This document shows positions 11,652 through 23,690 of a stretch of DNA of 64,000 nucleotides, piece after piece (the stretch's first letter is position 1; each line of letters begins with the position of its first letter). Location: contig JAQFVV010000018.1 of the NCBI GenBank assembly GCA_028023455.1, positions 10,248,771 through 10,312,770 on the forward strand. The letters run 5' to 3'. Source of the stretch: Epiperipatus broadwayi (Eukaryota > Onychophora > Udeonychophora > Euonychophora > Peripatidae). The notes under the pieces are model-generated. The model worked only from the letters and a program-made list of their open reading frames with translations. It did no database searches and was not told where the DNA came from. The translations under genes were made by a program, and so were the position numbers.

Positions 11652-11665
11652 GAGTAATCTCTCTG

Positions 11666-11690
11666 CTGGTTCCAAATGTGTTGGGCATGG
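11666..11690 (+). promoter_or_regulatory. Candidate primer-binding site of gypsy-B
   Basis: TGGTTCCAAATGTGTTGGGC follows the LTR. It begins with the TGG needed to pair with a tRNA CCA end and resembles a lysine-tRNA-type site after CG-to-TG decay. The match is imperfect and the tRNA assignment is inference. Confidence 0.35.
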
Positions 11691-12502
11691 ACATCAAATT
11701 TCCAGGAATATCCAGCTATTGAACTTATAATTTAAAAAAAGGAAATATATATATATTTCATCTCCTTTCCCTTAAGTCAACGTATAACTACCACAAACTT
11801 ACACATGTAGTGTACTTTTGATACAGGCAAAACTACAGCATTGATGAATGTGGATAACAATTTTTTTTAAAAAATTACTTTGAATAATTATGTCAAATGG
11901 AATGAAAATTGAGAAATATAAATGATGAAATGAGCTGAGATTGAAAACTAAATAAATAATCAATGAATAAACCGAGATTAAAATAGATGAGTCAGGGAAA
12001 ATAAAAGACTAGGCTTAAAAATAGGCAATAAAAACATAAAAAAAAGAGAGAGGATGATGTAAAACCCTACGTTACACATCTTCTTTGTATCTATAAATCA
12101 AACCTTGTATTTTAAACTCTAAGCAAATTTTTTTTAAAGATAACTAGAAATAAGAACTATTTATTGAACATGGATAAAAACATATTACTAATGAAATGGG
12201 AGATGCTACTGTCAATAATGAGGAGGGATCTATGTAAAGCCAAGTATCTGGGAGGTATATAACCAAAACCGAACACTTTCCACAAATGCAGGAAGAGAGT
12301 CAGGTAGCTTTTCAAACTCAAGAGACCCCTGCCACTGAAATCTGTCAACCACCCAAATACAGTTGAGATGGTGCAAGCAACAGAAAATGGGGCAATCATG
12401 ATACAAATGTTCTAAACGATGATGAGGGAGATAGGGAAGATATAAAAATAGATAGTAATATGAATAGCATGAAAGCTAATAAGAATAATATAAAGCATAG
12501 CA
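11691..12502 (+). other. Untranslated leader of gypsy-B
   Basis: About 800 bases between the primer-binding site and the first gag-like frame. It is A-rich with no clear coding frame on the plus strand; the minus-strand frame at 12157-12399 is a chance shadow. Confidence 0.45.
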
Positions 12503-13970
12503 ATGAAGGAAGACATGAATAAAATGAAAGATATCATGGAAAACAAGACTTATATGAAAGAAATAAACAGTAACATGAGCAACTTGGAAGTAAGTATAAG
12601 GGAGGTTGAAAATAGACTATTTGCAGATGTGAAGCAACTGTCTTTAGGTTTAAATACTATTTTAAAAAAATGTAGACTGAAAACAAGCTGTGAGCAAAAT
12701 AAAGAAAAAAATAGATGAAAAAGACATCAACAGAGACTGGAAGACTTTGAACACATTCATTGCCACTCAACTAAATGCTAAACATAGTAAAATGAAGCAG
12801 AATTATGAACATTTCAAGGAAGAAATACACACTGAACAAGTTAAACATCAAGACAAGATCCAAGAAGATCTAACCTGCAGGATGGATCAAATCCATTCCC
12901 AATTAAATGCCAAAGCAGAAATATGTGATAAGGCTTTGGACAATATGAGTCAAAGTTTGAGGCATGTGGAGGATAAAATAGCCTCTGGTGAATTGGAGAC
13001 CCTCCTGTATAACATAAAATTAGAAAAAGTAATTGGGAGCATAAAAGAGACTCAGAACCAGGTGGACCACATGGACAAAACTTATTGATCATAGATTAGA
13101 AATGCTTGAGACCCAGCTACACCAAAAAGCATAGAGATTTGGGATGAGACACATTGAAATTGATAAATTAGCACAGGCTAATAACAATAATAGAGTTGAC
13201 TTAGGAAACAGCCTGAAGATTGCTCTCAAAGACATCAATAGGGTAAATGGTCCCTGCTTGGGATCTACTTTGCCAAATCAAATAGTACCAGAGGTAGACA
13301 CTCTTTTAATTTTAGTCTGGAGGGGATAGTAATGAGCTTATACCAAGTGAACCAGGACATACAATTGCCAACACAGTCAACTAATTCTGCAGAGATGACC
13401 AGCATGAATATCCAAACAACTCAAATTAGTGCAATTAATCAATTTGTAAAACTGAAAATCTTCAAGGGATTAGCCAATGAGTCCCCTATAGACCATCTCA
13501 TGAGTCTTAATTTGTACTTCTGTCAATTACAATTTAAGGCTGAAAAACTCATCACTGCATATATCCACCTACAATGAGATATGCTGATGTGGTGGGAGTC
13601 ATTGTTCCAAACCCCATCCACATTCGATGACTATCAAACCTTCCTAGTAAAGAACTTATGGAACAGAGAGAAACAAGAAGCTCTATTTTACTAGCTGTTT
13701 TCAAGAGAAATGTCAGCCAACATCAAGAGAGACACTCACAAATTTCTTTCACCACCAGGTCACCAGCTCAGACACTGAACACCTATCACCTAAGTAAAGT
13801 GAGAAGATTAGAATTATCAATAAGAACTTACCACTTAAAATTGAGCAGGCATTACTATGTGCCAATGCCAAAAGCATTGAACAAGTGAATGAACTATTGA
13901 ATAATATTGGCTTGAACATGAGTAAAGTATCAAATAAGACACTGGAGAAACATAAAGAAAAAATGTCCAT
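12503..13970 (+). pseudogene. Gag remnant of gypsy-B
   Basis: Three consecutive plus-strand frames make one broken Gag. The first two (12503-12718 and 12690-13088) overlap by 29 bases in different frames and are rich in K, E, Q, M and heptad-spaced hydrophobics (e.g. MDQIHSQLNAKAEICDKALD), a long coiled coil. The third (13332-13577) carries FKGLANESPIDHLMSLNLYF and KLITAYIHLQ, then across a stop DMLMWWESLF, matching the retrotransposon Gag core 'FxGxxxE...WW'. A final piece to about 13970 reads INKNLPLKIEQALLCANA and HKEKMSI. No intact CCHC knuckle was found. In the family this protein builds the particle shell. This copy has at least five stops or frameshifts. Confidence 0.65.
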
Positions 13971-14399
13971 TTAATACTATCTATTACAAAAAGAAGAAGA
14001 ACAACAATAACTCGTCTCATCGAAAAAAAAATCTATATAAAAAACTTCATCTTATGCATGGACCACTGATAAGACTCGAGCTAATAATAAGAAAAACAAA
14101 ACAAGTCTCCCTAATTACACATCTACTATCGTACAGATACCAAACTAGAATGGTACTTGAGATCATGTTCTTCACCTCAAAAAGCCAAGAATACAATGAG
14201 GAATGACAGAAAAACCATAATATGAGAAATCACTAATGTGTTCATGGCAAGATAAAGTGCCCAACTTGCTGTCCATGGTAGAGATTTTGTTTGAGGGTTT
14301 GGTAGTGAAGGCCTTATGAGATTCAGGTAGCCAGATTTCAGTAATATCAAAGGATTTCTATCATAAAATTCTCATCAAAAATCCAACCATAAAGATTCT

Positions 14400-15495
14400 A
14401 CTACTGAAATCGGTACAAGTTATCATGGTGAACAATAGAAAGGCTAAGATAGTGCAAAAACAAATCTGGGTTCAGTTGAACACTGGTCAAAAACAATTTT
14501 CTATCATGTATTTTTAATATTGAGTGATCTTATACACTATGACATTCTGGGGGCAGTCTTTCTACACCAGAAACATTGTAATATTGATTTCTCTGGTAAA
14601 ATAATTAGGATTCCAAGATATGACCTACCTGAAGTTGAATGCACAATATCTACTATCCCTGAAGCACTTATAGAAAATAAAATCCTGGAGTCCCACTTGA
14701 TTGGGAGCAATAGTATGATACAATTGCAATCAGTTATAAATCAATTTAACCCAATTTTCTCAGAAATATCAGGGATAAGAGAGGGTTTCCAGGAGAGAAT
14801 GAAGCTGATTTATGACCAACCATTCCAATTCAAATTATATCCTAGTCCATATCAGTATTGTGAAGAGATAACAAACCAAATCAACAAGATGCTAGATTGG
14901 GAGATTATTTCCAAATGTTCTTCACCTTACTGTAATCCAATTGTAACTGTGAAGAAGAAAGACAGATTGATGAGATTTTGTTTGGATGCTTGGCAACTGA
15001 ACAAAATTACTGTCCCTGATAGGAAATCCCACCACCCATCCATGAATTATTTATGAAATTTGGAAATAAGAAGGTGTTTTCTAACTTTTACTTATTCTTC
15101 AGATATTGGCAGACTGAGTTGCATTCAGATGATCACCAACACATTGCCTTTGATATGAGGGTCCCATCTATCAGTTTAATAGGATGCTCTTTGGATTGAG
15201 CAATAGTGGTGCTGACCTAAGAAGGTGTTTGGACAAAACCCTATCTCCTGAGGTTAAACAGATTACTACCATTTACATGGATGATGTAATAATTGCATCT
15301 GCCATGATTGAAGAACATCTTCAACATCTAACTATATTCTTTAAAGATTGTTATGAGAAAGTGATAAAGATCAATTTCAAGAAGAGTACATTGTTTTGCA
15401 ACCGAGTAATCTTCTTAGGTCATATCATTGGTTGTAATGGGATAACTACATCCAGACAAGATCAGTGCCATACAGAACTTTCCAAAACTCACTAA
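14400..15495 (+). pseudogene. Protease-RT linker and reverse transcriptase of gypsy-B
   Basis: The 178-residue stretch at 14520-15056 begins in the protease/RT linker (LSDLIHYDILGAVFLHQKHC, the 'YDxILGxDFL' motif) and enters RT: EITNQINKMLDWEIISKCSS, NPIVTVKKKDRLMRFCLD, LNKITVPDRKSHH. A frameshift near 15050 follows. Then come FRYWQTELHSDDHQHIAF and, from about 15170, YQFNRMLFGLSNSGA, TIYMDDVIIAS (catalytic YMDD box at about 15274-15285) and VIFLGHIIG. All landmark RT motifs remain in order. The second D pair of the active site is present, so the decay is mostly frameshifts rather than loss of active-site residues. Confidence 0.85.
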
Positions 15496-15589
15496 TAAGA
15501 AACAATTTTGATCATTTTTAAGACTGTGCAACTTCTATCATCATTTTAAAAGTTCTCAGACCACATGGTATGATTGTTAAAACTTATTA

Positions 15590-16060
15590 GAAAAAATGAA
15601 AAATGGAAGTGGACTAATGAGCAAGATGAGGCATTTGCAAATATTAAAACAGGGTTCTTAAAGCAAACCATGTTAGCTTTCCCTGATTTTAATAAACTGT
15701 TTATTGTCTAAAACAGATAGTAGTGGTTTCTGGTTAGTGGAAACACTATCCCATATCAAGAAGAATGACTAGCCTGGCATCCTCTAGTTTATTAGCCACC
15801 TCCTAAAGTGTCCAGAACTAAATTACATGGTTACCAAGAAGTTAGCACTAGCAATAGTGTGGGCCTTCCAAAAATTTCAACAGATGTTTCTTGGATCAGA
15901 GGTGATAATGGTCACTGACCATAAAAGCCTTAAATTCCTGAACCACAGTTAATTGACCAACAGTTGTTTAATCCAGTGGAGCTTGTTGTTACAGGAATTT
16001 AACCACACAGTCCAATATTGCAAAGGATTGTAGCAGATGTATTCAGTTAAAACCCATGTA
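15590..16060 (+). pseudogene. RNase H remnant of gypsy-B
   Basis: Follows RT after a short gap. KWKWTNEQDEAFANIKTGFL is the conserved 'FxWTxExxxAFxxLK' entry, and TDSSGFWL at about 15713-15736 is the first RNase H aspartate motif. Further pieces (the 'ELNYxxxEKELLAIVWA' and 'TDHKSLKFL' equivalents at about 15800-15950) appear in alternating frames. Several stops break it. Confidence 0.65.
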
Positions 16061-16257
16061 GGTTAGAACAATGTAACCTGTCAGTAGATAATGCCTACCT
16101 TACTAACATCAATCTAAATGATTAATAAAAAATATAGAGAAAGATTTGGAAGACCTGCAAGAGACACAGTCTAAAGACCCTGACCTAAACCTCATAATCA
16201 AAGCTTTAATATAAATCAATATACAGATGAATGGGGGAGGGTACTAAAATCAAAATC

Positions 16258-17092
16258 CATATTAATCCTACTCATGAGATATATACATAGTTTGTATGGA
16301 CACTACGGTGCCCACAAAACTAAGCACACCATTAAAAACTGGTTTTACTGGGCAAAAATCTTTCACAGTGTCTTAAAGTTTACTCCAAGATTGTCTGATT
16401 TTCTTAAGAGCTAAGCCAGTAAACCAAAATACTATAGTAGTTCTATAAAATCAATTATACCTCAAAGACTGAAAGAGATCTAGTGATAGACTACTATAGG
16501 CCATTACCCCCATTTAACAAGCAAAAATACCTGTTGGCCATCTACAATCTCTTTCCTAAATACATTTCTACTTTCCCAATACCCCAAGCTAATACCAGAC
16601 ATATGATCAAGGTATTAGATACCCTCCAATTCTCAGTCATAGGGAAGCCTAAGACCATATTATTAGATCATGGCATCCCTTTCCTATCAAAGGAATGGGG
16701 AAAATGGCTGGAAAAATCTCACACATGCTTACATCCATTAGGAATCCACAATCAAATCTTGTGAATGTATAATTTGAGAGCTTAGATGTTTGCTTAGAAA
16801 CTATTTGAGAGATGAGCCCAAGGGGTAGGCAAAACAGATGAGACATATAGTCAATTACATTAACTGGAGCATAAATGAACAAACAGGATTTGTGCCCATT
16901 AGACTATACTTAAATAAACTTCAACCTACACTATTCACCACATGTCAACCCCCAGTAAATCCAACTAAAATAAATGTAGAGAAAGACAAACTAAGAGTAC
17001 AAGAAAAACTCATGGATATGGCTAATAAAAGAAACAAAGATGGGAAGAAAGAAAGGGTGTCTTATGATTTCAGAGTAGGAGATAAAGTCTAA
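16258..17092 (+). pseudogene. Integrase remnant of gypsy-B
   Basis: The zinc-binding N-terminus starts HSLYGHYGAHKTKHTIKNWF; the cysteine half is degraded. The core open stretch 16483-16764 gives DYYRPLPPFNKQKYLLAIYN, FPKYISTFPIPQ and ILLDHGIPFLSKEWGKWLEK, which hold the first two catalytic aspartates. The third acidic region reads NPQSNLVNV in a shifted frame. The C-terminal part (16838-17092) has INWSINEQTGFVPIRLYLNK and YDFRVGDKV, the conserved 'GxSPFxLxxG' and 'FxVGDxV' blocks. A GPY/F-like tail with KYRIVELTSKKMYIGDLRRK continues at about 17230-17300. It is frameshifted and inactive. Confidence 0.8.
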
Positions 17093-17759
17093 AACACACA
17101 TATAAGAAAACTGCAGGATAATACTTGCTATAAATTTTTCAATCAATAAGAAGGATCATTTACAATCATAAAGTAATCAGTCTAGTCACAATGCATTTTG
17201 GATTGATGTTGGAGGAGAGGTAGTTAGAAAATATAGAATAGTGGAGCTAACATCAAAGAAAATGTATATAGGTGATTTACGCCGAAAAAATGAATAAAGA
17301 AAATGTGCATGACTTGGGATATTAAGTTTTGATTAGGGTATACCCAGATTAATGCTTAGAAGCAATGGATTACCTTGAAAATAACCAAGAGAGTCAATTC
17401 ATACAGAGTAATGGTATGCTCCAATATTTAGTTAGACTTCCAATATTTAGTTAGACCTTCAAAAATCCAGTAAGACTTAAAAAGGAGCAAGATGGAGACT
17501 AGCAAATAAATTCATGTGCCATCTGCAATAGAGACACACTACCAGTTAGATCATGACCATAAGACCATCAAAAACCCTAAAGTCTAAATCTTACCCTGAA
17601 TGATATGGCCCAGCCATCAAAAGAATTCATAAAAGATCAAGGGAAATGGGAGTAAAATTTCAAAACCCTTCAAATAGGCCAACAACAATTCAACAATAAA
17701 TTAACACCTACATATGTATAAGTGTTAAAATTCTAATCATGAGTTAGAATTTTTAACCT
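17093..17759 (+). other. Region between integrase and 3' LTR of gypsy-B
   Basis: About 670 bases with only the integrase tail at its start. A purine-rich AAGGGAAATGGGAG lies at 17639-17652, but it is 108 bases from the LTR rather than adjacent. Immediately before the LTR, GTTAAAATTCTAA (17723-17735) and TTAGAATTTTTAAC form a near-perfect 13-bp hairpin. No env frame was recognised. Confidence 0.5.
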
Positions 17760-20151
17760 TGTAAGGGTAGCTTACAACATTGTCACACCATCTCAGATTA
17801 ACCCCCATCACTAAGTTGTGCCATGGAAAATATGTGCTTAACCCCTAGATTATTAAGCAATTTAGTATTTTTTAGACTCACATATATGTGTTAAACATTT
17901 GATTTATTAGTGATTAAAACACTAAGTCCAACAATAGCTTAATTTTTTCTATCATAATGAAAAAATTATAAAATTATCAGTACTAAAGCTAAGCACTCTA
18001 AAAAGTTTAGTCAAATATATATAGACTAACATAAAAAAAAATCAGTGTTATATGTCACAAACTAAACCAGAACAATAATAAAGACATTTGATGAGACACA
18101 TAAAATAATGACCTAATCTCAAATCAGTCACCAGATGGCCAACTGTGGAAATGAAATTAAAACTTCAACAAATAATTGTTATTAAACAATTTCTATAAAT
18201 AAAATCTACACAACAATAGGAAATCATATCAATGTATAAGGAAATGCAAGATTCAACACACAAACAGTCAGAAATGAATTATACTCATTTTCAAACTGAA
18301 TATTGTATAAAAATAGTTCAAATCTTTATCCTTTCTCTTTCAAAATAATGCTTTCACTAAATAAGTCAACCTTGTTATACTTAAACTTCAAATGTTATAA
18401 AATGAATGTATTTGAAATGAAATAGATTTTGAACAGCACTGAAGTAATTAGAAAACCAAACCAGAAATTAAATTCAAAATTAATAAGCAAATTGTTCAAT
18501 TTAAAGAATAAATAATTTTTTTTAATTTTATTTTAAGAACCATTAACTTGTATTCACGGACGAGGTGAAAGAAAGTAAATAGTCATTAATAATTGAGGAA
18601 AAGAAGCAAATAATTTTCATACATATATCACTATTAAATGCTAAACTGGAATTATATGAAATCCGTATATGATATAGATTGCTGTACAATGTTTTCTGGC
18701 TAAAGTAATGATGTCAGAGGGGTGAACATCATTTCTAGATCCATGAAAGCACAGTGACTTCACTTGTCAAGCCTAAAAATCATATCTACTGACTTTGAAA
18801 AAATGCCTGTGTATGAACTAAAAAAAAATCAACTGGAGAAGAGAAAAGAGCGCTGTCCTATTATTCCCAGAATGATTATACCACTTCCCAAAGAAGCAGT
18901 GTGTTATCATTATCCAAGGAGATCAGTCTTGAAAAGGATGGACTGATAATATGAAGGACATTCCTAGAAAACTCATAAGACTTTAACCAACATAATTGAT
19001 TAGAAATGTTGATTTTGTTTAGAAATTTTGATTTTTGTTTTCTATTATTGTTATTTTTTAAATTTATTTTCATTTCTTCACTTGGAAACTGAAGTGTCTA
19101 AACCTCGGAAAAAATTCATTTTAAGAATAATAAGGGTGGGAAACAGTTAAAATTTAATTAAGCATTTTTTTTTTTGTTATTAAATAAAATTAAGAGTCAG
19201 CTTGCCCTCCCATCACTAATATGACTCTGACATACTAATGGGAAATGAAAGGAAGTAAGATTTTGATAAATATCCCACATTAAGTATGTACACTAAATGC
19301 AGGGCAGAATTTTTTGTTAGTTGTTTATCATTAACTAATATTTTGTTAAGTGTTTCTTTTCATTTCTCAGTATAATTGACTAACATTCTTGCATGGACAT
19401 TCTTTGTAAATAGTATTGATTTAGTTATTCAGATTCGCAGTCTTATAAATTTTTTTTTATATGCATTTGTAAATAATTGGTAACAAGTATATGAATTTAT
19501 GTCATGGGTTAGAGATAAGGATTTTCCTTATTTTAAATAACAATATGGTAGAATCTCATCCTTGACATAGCTAATTATATAACTCACTATTGTTACACTA
19601 TTTTGTGTTATTTTTTTTGTTGTTGCTGTTGTCATTCAATAAATGTTACAGAATATTTTAATCTGGTCTATAGCTCATCATTATTATGTAGCTCATCAAC
19701 ATTACTATTAATAGTATTATCACAAATATGCATCCATGCCAAATAATATAATAAACTTAAATATGTATACTTACACAGATACATACACCTTATTCTATAT
19801 GCAGTGATACTAGAGAATTAAAGAGTTTGGATAATCAATCATCATCTATATAGAGATGCAATAGTTGCTTACCAGTGTAATTTCATTCTCAGTTAAGAGA
19901 GTCTAAAGCAATTATTCCTTGAGTTTGAATACTGTGGTATAATGAAACCAGGAATGAATGAGAACTGGATGAACTAACCCAAATTGTGTCCAAGTTAATA
20001 AAAATACACAGAGCTAGTCTATTGGAAGCAGACATAATGATAACATATGAATTTCATCGCATAATCATTTGCATGCTATCCCAAAGACCCAAAGTCTGAC
20101 CTAGTAAGATGCACTCCCCCTCTTTCCTGAGTAATCCCCCAGCCCATTACA
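17760..20151 (+). repeat. 3' LTR of gypsy-B
   Basis: A 2392-bp copy starting TGTAAGGGTAGCTTACAAC and ending CCCATTACA, so the ends form a TGTAA/TTACA inverted pair as LTRs do. It includes the 60-codon frame at 18764-18946 that matches part of the 5' LTR frame. It lacks the 204-bp tandem duplication. Confidence 0.8.
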
Positions 20152-20189
20152 ATATATATATAAATTAAGTTAAAAGACAAATCTTTCAC

Positions 20190-20400
20190 AAAACATTTGC
20201 TATATACATATATACTGAACAAATGATGAAGATATGTGTAAGAGATTATGATTTGTGATCTGGGCCAACAATGAGTGCTGGTTCAGCATAAAATGCATAT
20301 ATTGGAGATCAGTTATCTTTTTCATGTTTTTGATCATGTGTTTCAGCAATGTGTGATGGAATATAAGTGTGAAATATATTTAAATACATACATATAAAGT
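20190..20400 (+). repeat. Partial copy of repeat family A
   Basis: GAGATTATGATTTGTGATCTG, GAGTGCTGGTTCAGCATAAA and GATCATGTGTTTCAGCAATG match the central and right parts of other family-A copies in the same order. The box-B-like end is degraded. It lies just outside the 3' LTR of gypsy-B. Confidence 0.6.
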
Positions 20401-21610
20401 TCAAGTATCTCTAAAAATTATATGTAAATAATGTTAAATTATATATGGCTTACTTGAAAAAGTGTGTCTTAATGTATCTGTTGGATGAAAGGTTGGTCTG
20501 ACTTCTGGGATGATGGATGGTTATGAAAGAAGTGAGCTAATGAAATATACACTGATAAAAACAAAAACTTGTATATAAATAAAATCTAAATTAAAACAAA
20601 TCTTTCATAAACCATTTGCAATAACATAAAATTTAGTTGTTATTTGCTAATTCAAGTCAAGAATTACTTAATATTTTGGGTACATAGTGATTTGTAACAA
20701 CATGATGAAAAAAAGGAAATTTCTATCACTATTCTGCAATACTGGGAAGAAAAACTGGAAATGCTTTCACTCGACAAAGGCTTAATGTTGTTTTATACTT
20801 CTATTTACATCATTGGATGAATAATTGGCTTGTCCGAAAATTTTTCAACACATTTGGAAATCTCCCTCTCTGATTAAAATATCAATTTTTATTTATATAC
20901 TTCAGTAGCAATCAGTCAAGTCAAAAATAAAAAAGAACAGAAAAAGAATTTACAAAGTATATATTATAATGCAAGAAGACTTTTTTTTCTCTTCATTCCT
21001 TCATTAATATATGCCCATTGATGAACACATACATTTTTTATATAGATGTACATCAATTTTAATCTATAAGTAATAAACTTTCATCACCCATTCTGGATAA
21101 ATACATTAATGGTTATTACAAATTATTTTTTAGGATAGATATTATATTATTACTATATATGCAAATTATTCTAAAAATATATGCATTTGTCATTAATCCA
21201 AAATTTTAATAATAATATGCTGATATTTTAATAACATTTTAATTATTTTGTTTAAAACCACTTTTTTTTAGAACCCAATCCCTACTGCAAGATATTATTG
21301 AAATGCAGAAGGATACCATGTATAATGATAATAATTATCAGATAAGTGCATTTATTATTATATCACGAATTCTATCTAAAATCAACAGTTTACAAGAAAT
21401 CCTGTTAATAGTGGACTCTCAGTATTGTTTGCTAAGGATTAGATGCAAGAAAATCTAAAGTTGTCACTACTGAAATTTAAATAAATCTCAAATCAAGATC
21501 ATTCTTTTAGATGTTCAACCAGTAATCTTTTCAAGCAAATGAAGAATTATGGTATAAAAGTGGATTTCTTGTGTAATTCCAAAAAAGTCTTTATCAGATC
21601 TAACAGTTCA
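20401..21610. other. A+T-rich stretch without recognised feature
   Basis: No gene or structured repeat recognised. Upstream parts of the LINE tail that starts at about 21615 may lie between 21450 and 21610 but are unreadable. Confidence 0.45.
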
Positions 21611-21614
21611 TTCA

Positions 21615-21870
21615 ATTGGATGTGATCTTTCTAGATATTACTAGAGTTTCTTCCGCAGATTCAGGTTAACTAATGGATGTTGTGCTCATTTGCTTCATAC
21701 ATGTAAATTATCAGCTACTGATCGATATAATTGTGATCAAACACAAAATTTGAAATACATAATTGATGACAATCAAATCCATGGATATATACAGAGAATT
21801 GAAGGATTTAATAAAGAAACTAATGAATTTATCTATTTTTGTTTTGCCGCACAATGATAAAAGAATACTG
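21615..21870 (+). pseudogene. C-terminal end of a non-LTR retrotransposon ORF2
   Basis: Across one frameshift the plus strand reads GCDLSRYY, then FRLTNGCCAHLLHTCKLSAT, then DRYNCDQTQNLKYIIDDNQI. This is the terminal zinc-knuckle layout of many LINE polyproteins: a 'GxDLPRxxWxxLNRFRxGHGxC' entry, then 'CxCGxxQTxxHIIxxCP' and a run ending in a WI/FI-type motif (KETNEFIYF here). Two of the metal-binding residues are replaced (Y for C, N for C). No RT or endonuclease was found upstream, so this is a 5'-truncated insertion or heavily decayed copy. Confidence 0.55.
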
Positions 21871-23690
21871 GGTAAAAAATAATGAAATTTCCAATTCATC
21901 ACTTATTTATATAAATGTGCTCATGTGATGAATAGTCATTCAGAATAATATTTAAGGCACATGTTACTGTGTCCTAAATCTGAAAAATATGAATAGAATT
22001 TGAGAATTTTCGATCAAAATCAGAATGATACTTAGGTAACCATCCGATCATTTCCTGAACAGTTGGTATTAATTGATCTTAGCCACTAGATAAAATAGGA
22101 AAAAAAACTCATAGAATCATTAATTAACAGCAGTTGGTTTGCCTGTTAAGAAATTCTTTATTGATCCTCTGTAACAAAGAGTCTCTTATCTATCGATCTA
22201 TTCATCCATATATCTATCTATACAATCTATTTACCTACTTATCTACTCACCCATACCAACCATCTAAGTAACTAAAATATTACTTCAAATTTTTCCAAGA
22301 GTAAAGAAACGGAACAATCAAAAGATTATTAATAAAGCATAAAATCAGTAAGAGAACAAATTCAGTAGATATTATTGTGCATGGCATCCAAAACTGCTTC
22401 ATTATATTTCAATTATATCTCCATTGGTCCATCAGATCATCAATGAATGAATTCCAAAGAAAGTTCTACTATTCTAATCACAATAGTGACTAGACACTAT
22501 TATTCTGGAAAAAACAAACAAACAAACAAATGTTATTGAAATGTCAGAAACAATTTTGAACATTATGTGTAGTTAGTAATCCTCAAGATCTTCTACTTAC
22601 TGATTTCATTACATGAATAATCTTTTACTTACCATCATGCACAGTAATATATAAAATAACATTTGATATTTTTTACTATACACAAACTGCTAGGATTACA
22701 TTAGTTTAAATTTATGATCCTAAAAATTTCAAATCATTATTTAGATTTAATTATGAAATGGAGTTAAAAATTAGTTTCTTGTAGTATAGCTAGTGAAATA
22801 ATAAGTGGGCATGCTATTTTATTAAATTTCAAATATTATAGACAATAGAAGAAGAATAAAGTATTATAAAATTTGCATTCAACATAACAATATGGATATC
22901 TATAAAGAATACATGAATATATATATTCTCGTTCTGCATAAGTTTAAAATTTGTCTACAAGTATATTTTAACAAATATATATTAAAACTTACAATGATTT
23001 TTTATCATACTTATCATCCTTATAAATAAAACATGTAACAGTGGAAAGAGATTCCTTTTTTGTCTAGTTTGGCAGTTGGATAATGACATAATCAGTGATA
23101 ATTAATCCTATTTTATAGTAAAATGGTATGCTGGGAGATTTTCATCTTTCTCTCTGTGTGTATATGAATATATATTGAAGCTGTAAATATGTTTCTACAT
23201 ATTTGTGCTTCACTGTTGCTAATTATATAATTACTAACATGGGTTTGAACCCAACTTATATGTAATTAGTACCAGTATCTATCACAATAGGTGATAACAT
23301 ATACATATGTAGATACACAAATTTAAATGGATCTTTACTAAATTTAAATATTTTATGAAAAATTAATTATAAAAATGGATATATATATATTTTTAAATAT
23401 CAAAAATTTTTTAACTTTCTTTATGCCCATTCAATTCGTGTATGTATGTATGAATATATACGTAGGATAAATAAATAATCTTATATACTGTATATTGTAA
23501 ATAAAAATTTTTACTAATAATTTATATAAAATAAAATCGACTTTTAAGAGTCATGCAATGTAATCATTAAATCTTGTAATCTTGACGAGTCATTTATCAT
23601 TCTAAAAAAATGTAGAAAATGTTATAAATACAAAAGATTTTTTAATTAAATTTTATTTTGCTAATTGATTGGTCTTTCCATACCATATAT
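21871..23690. other. A+T-rich stretch with a short TATC-type simple repeat
   Basis: A degenerate TCTA/ATCTATC run occupies about 22180-22250. Otherwise no feature was recognised. Confidence 0.5.

Larger units (their letters stand above)
9155..11674 (+). repeat. 5' LTR of gypsy-B
   Basis: Begins TGTAAGAATAGCTTACAAC and follows 17760-20151 through most of its length, for example TGTGCCATG, TATGTGCTTAACCCCTAGAT, AAACCAGAACAATAATAAAG and GATAATCAATCATCATCTAT. It lacks a ~200-base segment present in the 3' LTR (around 18935-19155) and instead carries an exact 204-bp tandem duplication. Its 3' end is uncertain because the last bases differ from the TTACA of the other copy. Confidence 0.8.
9155..20151 (+). 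mobile_element. Ty3/gypsy LTR retrotransposon 'gypsy-B' with very long LTRs
   Basis: Direct repeats at 9155-11674 and 17760-20151 bound an internal region carrying gag, protease-RT linker, RT, RNase H and integrase in Ty3/gypsy order on the plus strand. The 3' LTR starts TGTAAG and ends TTACA, with ATAT on both outer sides (9151-9154 and 20152-20155) as a possible 4-bp target duplication; this is weak evidence in A+T-rich DNA. LTRs of about 2.4-2.5 kb are long for the family. LTRs differ by many substitutions and by large indels, and every pol domain is frameshifted, so the insertion is old and inactive. No env-like frame was recognised in 17093-17759. Confidence 0.8.

Noticed and set aside
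12157-12399. 80-codon minus-strand frame in the gypsy-B leader
   Set aside because: No similarity and lies antisense to the retroelement; treated as a shadow frame.
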